A stretch of 64,000 bases of DNA from Mahella australiensis 50-1 BON (GCF_000213255.1 NC_015520.1:2066001-2130000); one strand, 5' to 3'. Shown: positions 1-9,831, numbered from the stretch's first letter. Made by a program: numbers and translations. The notes: generated by a model from the letters alone, not told the origin.

Positions 1-34
1 ATTCAATTATAACTTGTACATACACAAATGGAAT

Positions 35-63
35 GATACAATGCTATGAAAATATGGTATAAT
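35..63 (+). promoter_or_regulatory. Putative promoter of the AraC-family gene
   Basis: A perfect -10 box TATAAT lies at 58-63, with a weak -35 (GATACA, 35-40) at 17-bp spacing. Transcription would begin near 70. That excludes the ATG at 62 as the translation start and supports the ATG at 89. Confidence 0.55.
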
Positions 64-88
64 GTTAGATATAAAAGGGGTGAAATGT

Positions 89-916
89 ATGAACGATTCA
101 TATTTTCCGGATGCCAAAGAAGGTATAGATGTGAGCGTATACCACTGTGGTATAGAACAATGTCAACCGGGACATTCATATGGTCCGGCTATAAGGGACC
201 ATTTCTTGATACATTATATACTGGATGGCTGCGGAAGGTTTTTTATTGATGGTAACGAATACTATTTGCATAAAAATCAGGGATTTCTTATATGCCCGAA
301 TATAGTGACATATTACGAGGCTGACAGTCAAAACCCATGGACTTATACATGGGTGGGCTTCAATGGCGTAAAGGCTGAACAATATCTGAAATACGCCGGT
401 CTCGATCGTTTTGATCCAATTTTCACTTATGATAAAGGCAGCTTCGTAGCTCAATGCTTTTCAAGGATGATGGATGCACGCCAGTTAAAACGCGGCGACA
501 CCGTACGCCTTCAAGGGCTTCTTTATATATTCCTATCGGAATTAATAGAATCCGGCGAGCCCAAAGCATGGAACAGTAAAAGCCCTACGGAGTTATATAT
601 AAGAAAGGCTATGCAGTATATACAGGCAAATTATTCGCAACATATGAGTATAAATGAGCTAGCAGCTTATATAGGGCTTAATAGGAGCTATTTCAGCGCT
701 CTCTTTAAGCAATACATTCACCTATCACCTCAAGAGTTTATCGTACGCTTTCGTATGGATAAAGCTTGCGAGCTTATGAGCAACGCGGAGCTGTCTATAA
801 GCGACATATCCAGGTCGGTGGGTTACGACGACCCATTGAATTTCTCAAAGATTTTTAAAAAGATAAAAGGGGTATCTCCATATCAATATAGAAAAGGGGT
901 TATGACCAAATCATAA
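89..916 (+). CDS. AraC-family transcriptional regulator
   Basis: This is a 275-residue DNA-binding regulator. The N-terminal ~110 residues resemble the cupin sensor of AraC proteins (HYILDGCGRFFIDG, then a stretch ending in YTWVGF). The last ~100 residues carry the two helix-turn-helix motifs of the family, ending in the usual GYDDPLNFSKIFKK...GVSPYQYRK signature. The start at 89 is preferred over 62 because AAGGGGTG sits about 7 bases before it and because a TATAAT box overlaps 62. AraC proteins with such cupins usually sense sugars and activate sugar-use genes, but no target lies next to it: the following gene is convergent. The ligand cannot be told from the sequence. Confidence 0.9.
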   Translation: MNDSYFPDAKEGIDVSVYHCGIEQCQPGHSYGPAIRDHFLIHYILDGCGRFFIDGNEYYLHKNQGFLICPNIVTYYEADSQNPWTYTWVGFNGVKAEQYLKYAGLDRFDPIFTYDKGSFVAQCFSRMMDARQLKRGDTVRLQGLLYIFLSELIESGEPKAWNSKSPTELYIRKAMQYIQANYSQHMSINELAAYIGLNRSYFSALFKQYIHLSPQEFIVRFRMDKACELMSNAELSISDISRSVGYDDPLNFSKIFKKIKGVSPYQYRKGVMTKS

Positions 917-920
917 CCCC
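896..920. terminator. Bidirectional terminator shared by two convergent genes
   Basis: A perfect 10-bp inverted repeat (GGGGTTATGA 896-905, TCATAACCCC 911-920) has a 5-base loop. It contains the AraC stop codon and touches the stop of the ATPase gene. On the minus strand the stem is followed by TTTT, so it should work best for the ATPase transcript. Confidence 0.75.
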
Positions 921-3016
921 TATCTTCCAACCCGTATGGAATTTAACACCGCCAGAATGGCCACGCCTACATCAGCAAACACCGCCGCCCACATCGAGGC
1001 CATACCTGCAGCGGCTAATATCAGAACCGCCGCTTTTACTCCCAAAGCCAGTATTATGTTTTGCTGCACTATGCGTTGGGTGCGACGGGCTGTATCGATA
1101 GCACCCAATATACGCGACACATAGTCATTCATCAGCACCACATCGGCTGCCTCAATAGCAGCATCAGAGCCCAATGCTCCCATAGCCACACCTATATCAG
1201 CCCTTGCCAGTACAGGAGCATCGTTTATGCCATCGCCTACAAATGCTAGCTTTTGCCCGACAGCAAGATCTTTTTGCAATTGCTCTAATTTTTCTACCTT
1301 TTGATCGGGCAACAATTCTGCAAAATATCCGTCCAACCCCAATCGGTGCGCAACCGCTTTGGCAATAGGCTCTCGGTCGCCGGTTAACATCACGGTTTTT
1401 ATTCCCATATTCTTAAGTTTCCTTATGGTTTCGGCAGCATCATCCTTTATTTCATCAGCTATAATTATATATCCGGCATATCGGCCATTTACAGCAACAT
1501 ACACTATGGTACCGGCTTCATCTATCATAGGATGTTTTACGCCATATCTATCCATAAGCGCGACATTGCCCGCTAATATCTCGCGATCGCCTAATACAAC
1601 CCTAACACCTTGGCCGGCTATTTCTTCATAAGCCTTTATGTCCAGGCCTTCCAGCGGTCGGCCATATGCTTCTATTATGGATTTGGCTATGGGATGGTTG
1701 GAATGGCTTTCAGCCGCTGCCGCTATCCTAAGCAGTTCATCCCTGTCCATGCCGTCAGCCGGTTCGATCTTAGTTACCTTGAAGGTGCCCTTGGTCAGCG
1801 TCCCTGTTTTATCGAATACAACGGCACCTACGTGATTCAATGCCTCGAGATAGTTACCGCCCTTGATCAATATGCCGCGTCGCGACGCGGCTCCTATGCC
1901 TCCAAAGAAACCCAACGGTATTGATAAAACCAAAGCGCATGGACAGGATACCACCAAAAACACCAATGCCCTGTACACCCAATCAGCAAATACAGCCTGT
2001 GGGATGAGCAGTGGCGGGATGACAGCTATGGCTAATGCCGCAAAGACCACTACTGGCGTATAGTAGCGCGCAAAGCGCGTAATGAATTTTTCAGTAGGAG
2101 CCTTTCGGCTACCGGCCTCTTCTACCATTTTCAACACCCTTGACAGCGCCGACTGATCAAACGGTTTATTTACTTCTATCTCTAACAACCCAAATGTGTT
2201 TATAAAACCAGCCAGTACTTCATCGCCGGTTTTCACCGTCCTGGGTACAGATTCACCAGTCAAAGCGGAGGTATCCACCATAGAATCTCCTTGACTTATG
2301 GTACCATCCAGCGGTATCCTCTCTCCCGGCTTTACAACTATAGTATCGCCTATACTAACACTTCGAGCGTCCACTTTGCTTACCTTATCTTTAACCTTTA
2401 AATTAGCATAATCCGGCCTTATATCTATAAGCTGTTTTATAGAGCGCCTCGAACGATCCACCGCCCTGTTCTCAAAATACATGCCCAATTGATAAAACAG
2501 CATTACCGCTACACCTTCTGCAAATTGCCCTATGGCAAAAGCACCTAACGTAGCTATAGACATGAGCAAACTCTCGTCAAAAACCATACCTTTGAATATA
2601 TTCATCACAGCCCTAAATAAAACATCGCCGCCGGAAATGATATAAGCAGTTCCGAACAATAAAAACTTTAACCATGTAATATCGGGCACTAAAAACGCCG
2701 CCGCATATACGATCCCAGCCATGATCAGGCGATACAAGGAGATATCCTCTTCGCCCTCTTCATCATTACCTTCCTCAGCATCATTCAAAGAACGCATATT
2801 AACCTGAGGCTCTATATCGTTTACTATATTCTGGGCCAGTTTTATAACGTGCCCTTTGTCATGCCCATCATCCACGTCGATGGAAAGCCGGCGTGTCGCG
2901 AAATTTACCGATGCATCGCATACGCCGTCTATGCGTTTTATTCCATCCTCCATTTTAGCCGCACAATTAGCGCATTCCAAGCCATCTAGTATGAATTCTT
3001 CTCGCTGCTCTGCCAC
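920..3016 (-). CDS. Heavy-metal-translocating P1B-type ATPase (CadA/ZntA-like)
   Basis: A 698-residue membrane pump that would use ATP to export soft divalent metal (Zn, Cd or Pb). Using the start at 3016, residues in order are: a metal-binding HMA domain with CANC (15-18), an acidic linker near 83-92, TGES of the actuator near 253, the intramembrane CPC (358-360) typical of transition-metal pumps, the phosphorylated DKTGTLT near 402, the SNHP motif near 440, and GDGINDAP near 594. CPC with a single HMA domain and no His-rich tail suits Zn/Cd better than copper, though this is inferred. The GTG at 3016 (GCA GAG CAG follows) lies 6 bases after GGAGTG and is preferred over the GTG at 3034. A strong promoter and an ArsR-type operator precede it. 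Confidence 0.93.
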   Translation of the reverse strand: MAEQREEFILDGLECANCAAKMEDGIKRIDGVCDASVNFATRRLSIDVDDGHDKGHVIKLAQNIVNDIEPQVNMRSLNDAEEGNDEEGEEDISLYRLIMAGIVYAAAFLVPDITWLKFLLFGTAYIISGGDVLFRAVMNIFKGMVFDESLLMSIATLGAFAIGQFAEGVAVMLFYQLGMYFENRAVDRSRRSIKQLIDIRPDYANLKVKDKVSKVDARSVSIGDTIVVKPGERIPLDGTISQGDSMVDTSALTGESVPRTVKTGDEVLAGFINTFGLLEIEVNKPFDQSALSRVLKMVEEAGSRKAPTEKFITRFARYYTPVVVFAALAIAVIPPLLIPQAVFADWVYRALVFLVVSCPCALVLSIPLGFFGGIGAASRRGILIKGGNYLEALNHVGAVVFDKTGTLTKGTFKVTKIEPADGMDRDELLRIAAAAESHSNHPIAKSIIEAYGRPLEGLDIKAYEEIAGQGVRVVLGDREILAGNVALMDRYGVKHPMIDEAGTIVYVAVNGRYAGYIIIADEIKDDAAETIRKLKNMGIKTVMLTGDREPIAKAVAHRLGLDGYFAELLPDQKVEKLEQLQKDLAVGQKLAFVGDGINDAPVLARADIGVAMGALGSDAAIEAADVVLMNDYVSRILGAIDTARRTQRIVQQNIILALGVKAAVLILAAAGMASMWAAVFADVGVAILAVLNSIRVGR

Positions 3017-3040
3017 AAATATCACTCCAGTCACATCAAT

Positions 3041-3097
3041 ATATGCTCAATTGTTCATATGTTAATTATATTATATACCTTTCTGCAGCGAAGTCAA
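3041..3097 (-). promoter_or_regulatory. Promoter and ArsR/SmtB-type operator of the metal ATPase
   Basis: On the minus strand TTGACT (3097-3092) and TATAAT (3075-3070) are spaced by 16 bp. Just downstream, 3041-3060 reads ATATGAACAATTGAGCATAT on the minus strand, an imperfect palindrome of the 12-2-12 type bound by ArsR/SmtB metal sensors such as CadC, CzrA and SmtB. It would cover roughly +3 to +22, a repressing position. No arsR-type gene lies in the window, so the regulator must act in trans. Confidence 0.7.
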
Positions 3098-3162
3098 TAT
3101 CAGGTTTTATATTAATATTATATCAACCAAGCTATTTCCGCCAAATATTAGTAATAATTTAA

Positions 3163-3204
3163 AATTAAAGCAGGCGTGTATGATCATATACGCCTGCTTT
3201 AATT
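3163..3204 (-). terminator. Intrinsic terminator of the flavin oxidoreductase gene
   Basis: A long hairpin (arms with GCAGGCGT at 3170-3177 and ACGCCTGC at 3190-3197, extended by AATTAAA/TTTAATT) starts just past the stop codon at 3208. It is followed by a T-rich stretch on the minus strand. Confidence 0.75.
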
Positions 3205-3207
3205 ATC

Positions 3208-5130
3208 TTATACTGCTAATCCCGCTCTGTAACCAGCTTCAACAGCCTCCAAAGCCTTGCATACTTTGACCGCATCGCCTATAGCTATAACCTGAGGGAC
3301 CTTTCCTTCAAGCTGCTCAATCAATGTATTCACAGATCTGGCTCCTACGGCCATTACTATTGTATCCGCTGGACCTATTTCGGTTTCCGCCCCGTCTATC
3401 TCAACTATGACGCCGTCGTCTAGTATCTCTTTTACAGGTGCATTGACATATATCTTCACGCCATTTTGTTCTAAATCTTTCATCAAGAAGTACCTTACCG
3501 CAGCTTCTTCATCCTTTGCAATCTCCGGCAACATCTCAACTATCGTAACCTCTTTGCCGTGGTTGGACAAATGATCGGCCGTTTCGGATCCTACCATGCC
3601 ACCGCCTATAACTATCACCTTGTGCCCAACGTTAACCTTACCCAGCAGCACATCATTTGCATTGACCACATTGGATCTGTCTTTACCTGGTATATTGGGC
3701 ACCAGCGGTTCTCCGCCCGTAGCCACTACCACAGCGTCAGGCGCTTCTTTTTCAACGATATCTACCGTCAGTTCGGTATTAAAGTGTATATTTACACCAT
3801 ATTTTTTTAACTGGTTATATTGCCAAACAATAAACATATCCACTTCGCCTTTATTTGGCGGTATAGCTCCTATAGCATATTGCCCTCCCAGTCGATCGCT
3901 TTTTTCGTACAGGTGAACCTCATGGCCGCGCTGCGCTGCTACTATAGCAGCCTCCATTCCTGCCGGACCTCCTCCTGCCACAAATACCTTTTTCTTTTCT
4001 TCAGCCGGTTTTATAACAAGCTCAGACTCCCTGCCCGTTACAGGATTGACCAAACAGCCACCCGGATTCCCCCTATTCAGGCTGCCTATACAGCCTTGCA
4101 GACACCCTATACAGTAATTGATATCATCAAATTTTCCCGCAGCAGCTTTATTAGGAAGCTCTGGATCGGCGAGCGAGGCCCTGCCCATAGCCACGAAATC
4201 AGCTTTGCCTGAAGTAATGACAGTTTCGGCCATTATAGGATCATTAATTCTACCGACAGTTATCACCGGTATAGAAACCACTTTCTTGACCTCTGCAGCA
4301 AAATCGGTGATCCAGCCATGACGTACTGCCGCCGGCGGTACTATAGCTTGCATGCTGGCATATACACCTGCAGAAACATGGATAGCATTTACCCCGGCAT
4401 GTTCGAGCAATACAGCTATGGTCTTCGTGTCTTCTATAGTTCTGCCTCCAGGTACAAATTCATCGCCCGAAATCCTGAATATTATCGGAAAATCATTACC
4501 TGCCTTAGCCCTTATATTGGATATGATCTCTAAAGGAAATCTCACTCTGTTTAAGAGACTACCACCGTATTCATCGGTTCGTTTATTAGAATAGGGAGAC
4601 ATAAATTGGGCTATGAGATAGCCATGCGCCCCATGTATTTCTACGCCGTCAAAGCCCGCTTTTCTGGCTCTCAATGCACAATCACCGAATTCCTCGACAA
4701 TTTTATGAATCTCGGCTACGGTGAGTTCATGTGGTATCTCTTGGTTAGCCGGACATGGTATCGGCGATGGAGCCACTGGTTGCATGCCTATAACGAAATG
4801 ATTTGTTTGCCTGCCGGCATGGTATATCTGCGCTACTATCTTACTGCCATACCTATGTACCCTTTCTGTCAATTCGGAATGTCCTTCTATCTGAGCGTCA
4901 TCCCACAATCCCGGAATACCAGTAAAGCCTTTGCCCCTGGGATCAACAGCATAGTCTTCGGTGATTATGAGTCCCCAACCGCCTTTTGCTTTTGTTTCGT
5001 GATAAGCTATAAACTTCTCAGTAGCAGTGCCATCGCTATTACAAAAGTTCATTACCATAGCTGGCACAACTAATCTGTTAGCCACTTCCATTTTGCCAAT
5101 ATGCATAGATGAGAAAACGTTTTTCAACAT
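3208..5130 (-). CDS. NADH:flavin oxidoreductase / 2,4-dienoyl-CoA reductase-type flavoprotein
   Basis: A 640-residue old-yellow-enzyme fusion. Residues 1-350 form an FMN TIM barrel (YHAGRQ at 103-108, HGAHGYL at 166-172). Four cysteines in C-x2-C-x3-C-x11-C (340, 343, 347, 359) would bind a 4Fe-4S cluster. The C-terminal half has two dinucleotide folds (GGGPAG at 386, GGGMVG at 509) for FAD and NAD(P)H. Relatives reduce activated C=C bonds: dienoyl-CoA, enoates, or bile acids (BaiCD). The substrate cannot be assigned. It is monocistronic, and AGGAGAT lies ~8 bases before the ATG. Length and motifs match the family. Confidence 0.9.
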   Translation of the reverse strand: MLKNVFSSMHIGKMEVANRLVVPAMVMNFCNSDGTATEKFIAYHETKAKGGWGLIITEDYAVDPRGKGFTGIPGLWDDAQIEGHSELTERVHRYGSKIVAQIYHAGRQTNHFVIGMQPVAPSPIPCPANQEIPHELTVAEIHKIVEEFGDCALRARKAGFDGVEIHGAHGYLIAQFMSPYSNKRTDEYGGSLLNRVRFPLEIISNIRAKAGNDFPIIFRISGDEFVPGGRTIEDTKTIAVLLEHAGVNAIHVSAGVYASMQAIVPPAAVRHGWITDFAAEVKKVVSIPVITVGRINDPIMAETVITSGKADFVAMGRASLADPELPNKAAAGKFDDINYCIGCLQGCIGSLNRGNPGGCLVNPVTGRESELVIKPAEEKKKVFVAGGGPAGMEAAIVAAQRGHEVHLYEKSDRLGGQYAIGAIPPNKGEVDMFIVWQYNQLKKYGVNIHFNTELTVDIVEKEAPDAVVVATGGEPLVPNIPGKDRSNVVNANDVLLGKVNVGHKVIVIGGGMVGSETADHLSNHGKEVTIVEMLPEIAKDEEAAVRYFLMKDLEQNGVKIYVNAPVKEILDDGVIVEIDGAETEIGPADTIVMAVGARSVNTLIEQLEGKVPQVIAIGDAVKVCKALEAVEAGYRAGLAV

Positions 5131-5249
5131 GCTATATATCTCCTGTTTCTTTCATATTTCTCGTCAAAAACAACGAGTGCACACCACAAGTACTACTATT
5201 CCCAGATGTATTGATAATATTTTATCATAAACACCGCTGAAAAACAACA

Positions 5250-5285
5250 CATCTCTCACCCATAAATATACAAGTGAGAGATGTA
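5250..5285 (-). terminator. Intrinsic terminator downstream of trpB2
   Basis: A perfect 11-bp stem (ACATCTCTCAC 5250-5260, GTGAGAGATGT 5275-5285) with a 14-base loop. On the minus strand it is followed by GTTGTTTTT. Confidence 0.75.
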
Positions 5286-5347
5286 GATGATTATTCAGCC
5301 TTAACACAAGCCTGCTGACTGACTAGTCACTATAAACTACTATACTT

Positions 5348-6703
5348 TTATACCTCAGGCAATGCCTCCAATGCTCGTACCAATTCGTCCTCCGATAAAG
5401 ACGAATCCTGCAACCGGCCAGACAGATACGCATCATAAGCGCCCATATCGAAGTAGCCGTGACCACTTAGGTTAAACAATATAGTTCTCGATTTTCCAGC
5501 TTCTCTTGCTGCCAGAGCTTCATCTATAGCCGCTTTTATGGCATGCGACGATTCAGGCGCCGGTATTATGCCCTCATTCTGGGCAAAGAGTTTGGCAGCA
5601 TCAAATACCTCACGCTGATCATAGGCTTTAGCCTCTATTAAGCCATCATGCATTAGTTGGCTTTCTAAAGGTGAGGCACCATGATAGCGCAATCCACCCG
5701 CATGTATACCCGGCGGCATAAAATCATGCCCTACCGTATACATCATCATCATAGGGGTCAACTTAGCGACATCACCGTAATCATAGGCAAACCTGCCCTT
5801 GGTCAGGCTCGGGCAAGCCGTGGGCTCCACAGCCATTATACGGGTATTTTTACCCTCTTTTATCTTATCGTAAACAAAAGGCATGGCTATACCGCCGAAA
5901 TTGCTGCCGCCACCCGAGCACGCTATTATCACATCAGGATAGTAGCCGGCCTTTTCCATTTGCTTTTTGGCTTCTAAGCCTATAACGGTTTGATGCAATA
6001 CCACGTGATTGAGCACGCTGCCCAGAGCATAATTGGTGTCGCCATGGTTAATAGCATCCTCAACAGCCTCGCTTATAGCTACACCCAGGCTGCCCATAGA
6101 ATTCGGGTTCTTAGCCAATACATCCCTGCCAGCCTGTGTCTTATCACTTGGACTCGGTATAACAGAAGCCCCAAATAGCTGCATCATTGAACGCCTGTAT
6201 GGCTTCTGCTGGTAACTTACCTTTACCATATAAACCGTACATTCCATCCCGAAGAAATTACACGCCATAGCCAGAGCGCTACCCCATTGACCCGCTCCGG
6301 TCTCGGTGGCCAATCTCTTTATACCAGCCTTTTTATTATAATAAGCCTGCGGTATGGCAGTATTTAGTTTATGGCTGCCGGCCGGGCTAGCACCCTCGTA
6401 TTTATAATATATTTTGGCCGGTGTATCCAAAGCCTTTTCTAATCGCTGAGCCCTATATAACGGTGACGGTCTCCACAACCTATACAACTCGCGCACCTCT
6501 TCAGGAATCTCTATCCATCGCTCGACGCTCATCTCCTGCTTTAAAAGCTCCATAGGAAAGATCACCGAAAGGTCCTCTGGCCCAGCCGGTTGGCCGGTTT
6601 TGGGATTAAGCGGTGGTTTTACCGCATTTGGCATATCAGCCTGGATATTGTACCAATGGGTAGGTATTTCGTTTTCATCAAGCAATATCTTAATATCGCT
6701 CAT
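5348..6703 (-). CDS. TrpB-like PLP-dependent enzyme (TrpB2 type)
   Basis: A 451-residue relative of the tryptophan synthase beta chain. The PLP lysine sits in AGSHKLNTA (K112) and the phosphate-binding glycine loop in SGGGSN (about 263-268). Its length and long N-terminal extension place it in the TrpB2 group rather than the ~400-residue TrpB1 that pairs with TrpA. TrpB2 enzymes convert indole and serine to tryptophan, often without TrpA. No other trp biosynthesis gene is near, and it has its own promoter and terminator, so indole salvage is a reasonable role. AGAGGAG lies before the ATG. Confidence 0.9.
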   Translation of the reverse strand: MSDIKILLDENEIPTHWYNIQADMPNAVKPPLNPKTGQPAGPEDLSVIFPMELLKQEMSVERWIEIPEEVRELYRLWRPSPLYRAQRLEKALDTPAKIYYKYEGASPAGSHKLNTAIPQAYYNKKAGIKRLATETGAGQWGSALAMACNFFGMECTVYMVKVSYQQKPYRRSMMQLFGASVIPSPSDKTQAGRDVLAKNPNSMGSLGVAISEAVEDAINHGDTNYALGSVLNHVVLHQTVIGLEAKKQMEKAGYYPDVIIACSGGGSNFGGIAMPFVYDKIKEGKNTRIMAVEPTACPSLTKGRFAYDYGDVAKLTPMMMMYTVGHDFMPPGIHAGGLRYHGASPLESQLMHDGLIEAKAYDQREVFDAAKLFAQNEGIIPAPESSHAIKAAIDEALAAREAGKSRTILFNLSGHGYFDMGAYDAYLSGRLQDSSLSEDELVRALEALPEV

Positions 6704-6741
6704 CTCAACTCAACTCCTCTGTTCAAAATTATGACGGGTAC

Positions 6742-6771
6742 ATTATACCATATCCCCTTATAGGCTTACAA
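6742..6771 (-). promoter_or_regulatory. Putative promoter of trpB2
   Basis: On the minus strand TTGTAA (6771-6766) and TATAAT (6747-6742) are separated by 18 bp, about 40 bases before the start codon. I saw no T-box or tandem-Trp leader peptide. Confidence 0.6.
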
Positions 6772-6792
6772 TAACAATTGTGCGGCAGCATA

Positions 6793-9516
6793 TTATCTCT
6801 CACCTATTGCCTGCTCTAGCACATCCTCGAGTTGTTTCAAATATTCACCGTAGGCGGCCCAGTCTCCACGTTGCGATGCATCCTTAGCCTGCTGCAACAG
6901 ATCATTAGCCCGCCTTACGAGATCCTGTTGCCGGGGTGTACCGGGAGATACAGGCGTTGTAGGCTGCGTTTGTTGCTCTTCTTCTATGCCAAATATTCGA
7001 TTTAATGCAGCTTCAAGATTATCTTCCATAACCAGTTTATTTTCATAGAACATTATAATTTTCTTGACCTCGGGCAGGCTGCTCTCGGTGGCCGAGCGTA
7101 TATAAATCGGCTCCACATAAAGCAGTGAATTCTCTATTGGTATGACCAACGTATTGCCTCGCACCACTGACGAGCCCTGCTGATTCCACAGCGTTAACTC
7201 CTTCGATATATTCGTGTCCTGATCAATGCTGTATTCGACCTGCATAGGCCCATATACCAGTTTGTCTTTGGGAAATCGGTATACAATAAGCTTGCCGTAA
7301 TCGTCTCCATCCATGCGCGCAGCCATCCATGCTGTCATATTATCCTTCTTTACCGGCGTAAACGGTACCATAAGTATAAATTCTGCTTTATCCTCTTCCG
7401 GTAATTTCATTATTATATACTGCGACTCTATCTCCTGTATCTCATTGCCATATTTTTCATTAGCTATATTCCATGCATCTTCGCCGCTGTAAAATACTTG
7501 CGGATCAGTCATATGATAACGCCTATATATTTCAGCCTGTACATCGAATAGAAGCTGAGGATACCGCAGATTATCCTTAAGCCCATCGGGCATATCATCA
7601 GCATCTTTGAAAAGCTTCGGAAATATTCCTTTATACACATTGGCTACAGGATCGGTCTTATCCACAAGATAGAAATCCGTTTTGCCGTTATAGGCATCTA
7701 TAATTACTTTAACTGAATTGCGCATATAATTCACGCCTAAATTCATACTATCCGGTTCTGAATACGGATATCTGTTGCTGGTGGTGTAAGCATCTATTAT
7801 CCAATACAGCCTGCCATCGTCATCTATAACGATATACGGATCATCGTCGTAGCGCAAAAACGGCGCTATCATCCTCACTCTATCGGCTATATCGCGATTT
7901 ATCAGTATCCTGCTTCCGGCGTTTATATCCGATGACAAAAGCAATCTGAAATCCCCTGTATACAGCGTAAACAGCAGGCGATTTGCAAATGACATAGCTA
8001 TGCCAGTCTCTTCCTGATAGATTGTTTCCTTGTTTTGTTCGCCCATGGGATAATCGAATTCTTTTTGCCCTGTCTTTACTATAACATATTGATCAGTAGA
8101 TTCGCCGAAGTATATTTCCGGCCTCTTTATGTCGACGCCATCAGCGTTCTTGGGCGGTATATCCTTTATAATCAACTGCGGTTGTCCACTAGGTGTTACA
8201 GCATTCACAGGCGACATAACAACGCCATAACCATGTGTATATCTAAGATGCTGATTTATCCACGTCTTAGCATTATCCGGAAGTTTATCGATATTTAGCT
8301 CCCTAGGTGATAGAAACACCTCGGTATAGCGTTCATCCAGCATATAACGATCTATATCTATGTCATTGAATTGATAGTACAACCTTATACCTTGCAATTG
8401 GTTATATACCTCTAACGCTGGTCTATAATCGTTAATCCGTATATTATCTATAGTATCCCTGTTTTCATTTAGATCCTGGACCGTCAAAGTCTGATCTGCG
8501 TTAAAATCTTTTTCTTCTATTTTATCCAAACCATAAGCCATTTTTGTATACTTTATGTTGTTCTCTATATAAGGCTGTTCTTTCTTAAATTCATTGGCCG
8601 ATACAATCAAGCCTTGAACCACGCCTCCGGCAACGGCTGAAACTACAAGAAGCGCCACTATAGCTAGAGGAGCCGATGCAGCCCACCATATCTTTTGCCT
8701 TATAGCTCCGATAATAAACACAAACGCTCCTGCAACCGATACAATCATAAGTATTCTGTAAAACAGCAGGGTAACGTGAATATCGGTATATCCCGCTCCT
8801 ACAACCTTGCCGCGCGTGGAATACAGAAGGTCAAAGGCTTTTAAGTAATAACCGAAAGCCAATGTCAAAAAGAATATGAAACCGAGCCATGCTATACGCT
8901 TTATAGCCGCGCGTACTATATCCTTGTTTGAAACAACCCTAACAACGTTATCCTTCTCGAACAAGCGATAAAAGCGCGTTTTATCCGACATATACATAAG
9001 AGCGTATACCAGTATTGTAAGTATCGCCAATATAACAGTAAAATTTAATATAAAGCTATAAAGGCTATGTAAAAAAGGCAAACGGAACATATAAAGGCTT
9101 AGGTCACGCCCAAAAATCGGATCCTTTATGCCAAAATCGGACGAATTGATAAACGTAAGCCATTGAGACCATATACCTGAGGATTCGGATAAAGCTATTA
9201 CAGCCGATATGAATAGCAAAGCTGTGATTATAACAGTATTCAACAAGCGGGATTGCCGCTTTGTTAAAGCAGCCGCCATATAACGCATATAATCACGCTT
9301 AACCATACTGCTGTATGCATACAACACGGCAAACACTGCTATAAAAACGGGAATAGCGATCTGTGCCTGCGTTATAAAGCGGGTCATAAATACCGAAAGG
9401 TAACCTATACTGTCAAACCATTGGTAGTCCACAAAAAATCCCGTCAAAGCCAGCAATACTATGATAACGGCTATTATTATCGTTACAAGCCATCCTATCC
9501 ATCGTTTCAGCGTCAT
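6793..9516 (-). CDS. UPF0182 family large membrane protein
   Basis: A 907-residue protein. The first ~310 residues hold seven hydrophobic segments. The remaining ~600 residues form a large, probably external domain, ending in a low-complexity linker (EEEQQTQPTTPVSPGTP) and a short charged coiled-coil-like tail (QQAKDASQRGDWAAYGEYLK). This architecture is that of UPF0182, a widespread family without a proven function. ATG codons occur at 9525 and 9516. The second is preferred because GAAGGGA lies at a good distance from it, whereas it abuts the first. No clear partner gene adjoins it. Confidence 0.85.
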   Translation of the reverse strand: MTLKRWIGWLVTIIIAVIIVLLALTGFFVDYQWFDSIGYLSVFMTRFITQAQIAIPVFIAVFAVLYAYSSMVKRDYMRYMAAALTKRQSRLLNTVIITALLFISAVIALSESSGIWSQWLTFINSSDFGIKDPIFGRDLSLYMFRLPFLHSLYSFILNFTVILAILTILVYALMYMSDKTRFYRLFEKDNVVRVVSNKDIVRAAIKRIAWLGFIFFLTLAFGYYLKAFDLLYSTRGKVVGAGYTDIHVTLLFYRILMIVSVAGAFVFIIGAIRQKIWWAASAPLAIVALLVVSAVAGGVVQGLIVSANEFKKEQPYIENNIKYTKMAYGLDKIEEKDFNADQTLTVQDLNENRDTIDNIRINDYRPALEVYNQLQGIRLYYQFNDIDIDRYMLDERYTEVFLSPRELNIDKLPDNAKTWINQHLRYTHGYGVVMSPVNAVTPSGQPQLIIKDIPPKNADGVDIKRPEIYFGESTDQYVIVKTGQKEFDYPMGEQNKETIYQEETGIAMSFANRLLFTLYTGDFRLLLSSDINAGSRILINRDIADRVRMIAPFLRYDDDPYIVIDDDGRLYWIIDAYTTSNRYPYSEPDSMNLGVNYMRNSVKVIIDAYNGKTDFYLVDKTDPVANVYKGIFPKLFKDADDMPDGLKDNLRYPQLLFDVQAEIYRRYHMTDPQVFYSGEDAWNIANEKYGNEIQEIESQYIIMKLPEEDKAEFILMVPFTPVKKDNMTAWMAARMDGDDYGKLIVYRFPKDKLVYGPMQVEYSIDQDTNISKELTLWNQQGSSVVRGNTLVIPIENSLLYVEPIYIRSATESSLPEVKKIIMFYENKLVMEDNLEAALNRIFGIEEEQQTQPTTPVSPGTPRQQDLVRRANDLLQQAKDASQRGDWAAYGEYLKQLEDVLEQAIGER

Positions 9517-9546
9517 TGCATCCATCCCTTCGTTATACTAGGCTAT

Positions 9547-9831
9547 CTATATTTTACCCCCCATAGCCAATTTATGCAAGCTAATATTCTTGGCAAATAG
9601 CTTTATTACATATCCTTCATCATCGCAAAGTATAAATATATTTCCTCGCTTAACAGGAGCAGCGTACCAACCGGCAATCACTTTTTGGAAGATAGATATC
9701 AGTCTAGCACTTATCATTTCTTCTGGCAATGATGTTTTAAGCCTCTTCATTCCTCGATCAATGTTCATTTGTACACATATTCCATAGTAATATAACAAAT
9801 CATAGCACCAGTAACTATAAAACCACTTCAT
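9547..9831 (-). CDS. Small hypothetical protein, possibly a decayed sensor-domain fragment
   Basis: A 94-codon open frame with no convincing ribosome-binding site before its first ATG. The C-terminal half (ISIFQKVIAGWYAAPVKRGN, then FILCDDEGYVIKLF) reminds me of the GAF-type sensor region that starts AcoR-like sigma-54 activators (a ..LTDxEGYxL.. pattern), but nothing follows it. It may be a remnant of a deleted regulator or a chance ORF. If it is not a gene, the 9517-9984 interval has no other gene that I can see. This call rests on pattern memory only. Confidence 0.35.
   Translation of the reverse strand: MKWFYSYWCYDLLYYYGICVQMNIDRGMKRLKTSLPEEMISARLISIFQKVIAGWYAAPVKRGNIFILCDDEGYVIKLFAKNISLHKLAMGGKI

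Noticed and set aside
6704..6790. Possible T-box or leader-peptide control of trpB2
   Set aside because: The leader is only about 40 bases from a good promoter, with no T-box motif, terminator/antiterminator pair or Trp codons.
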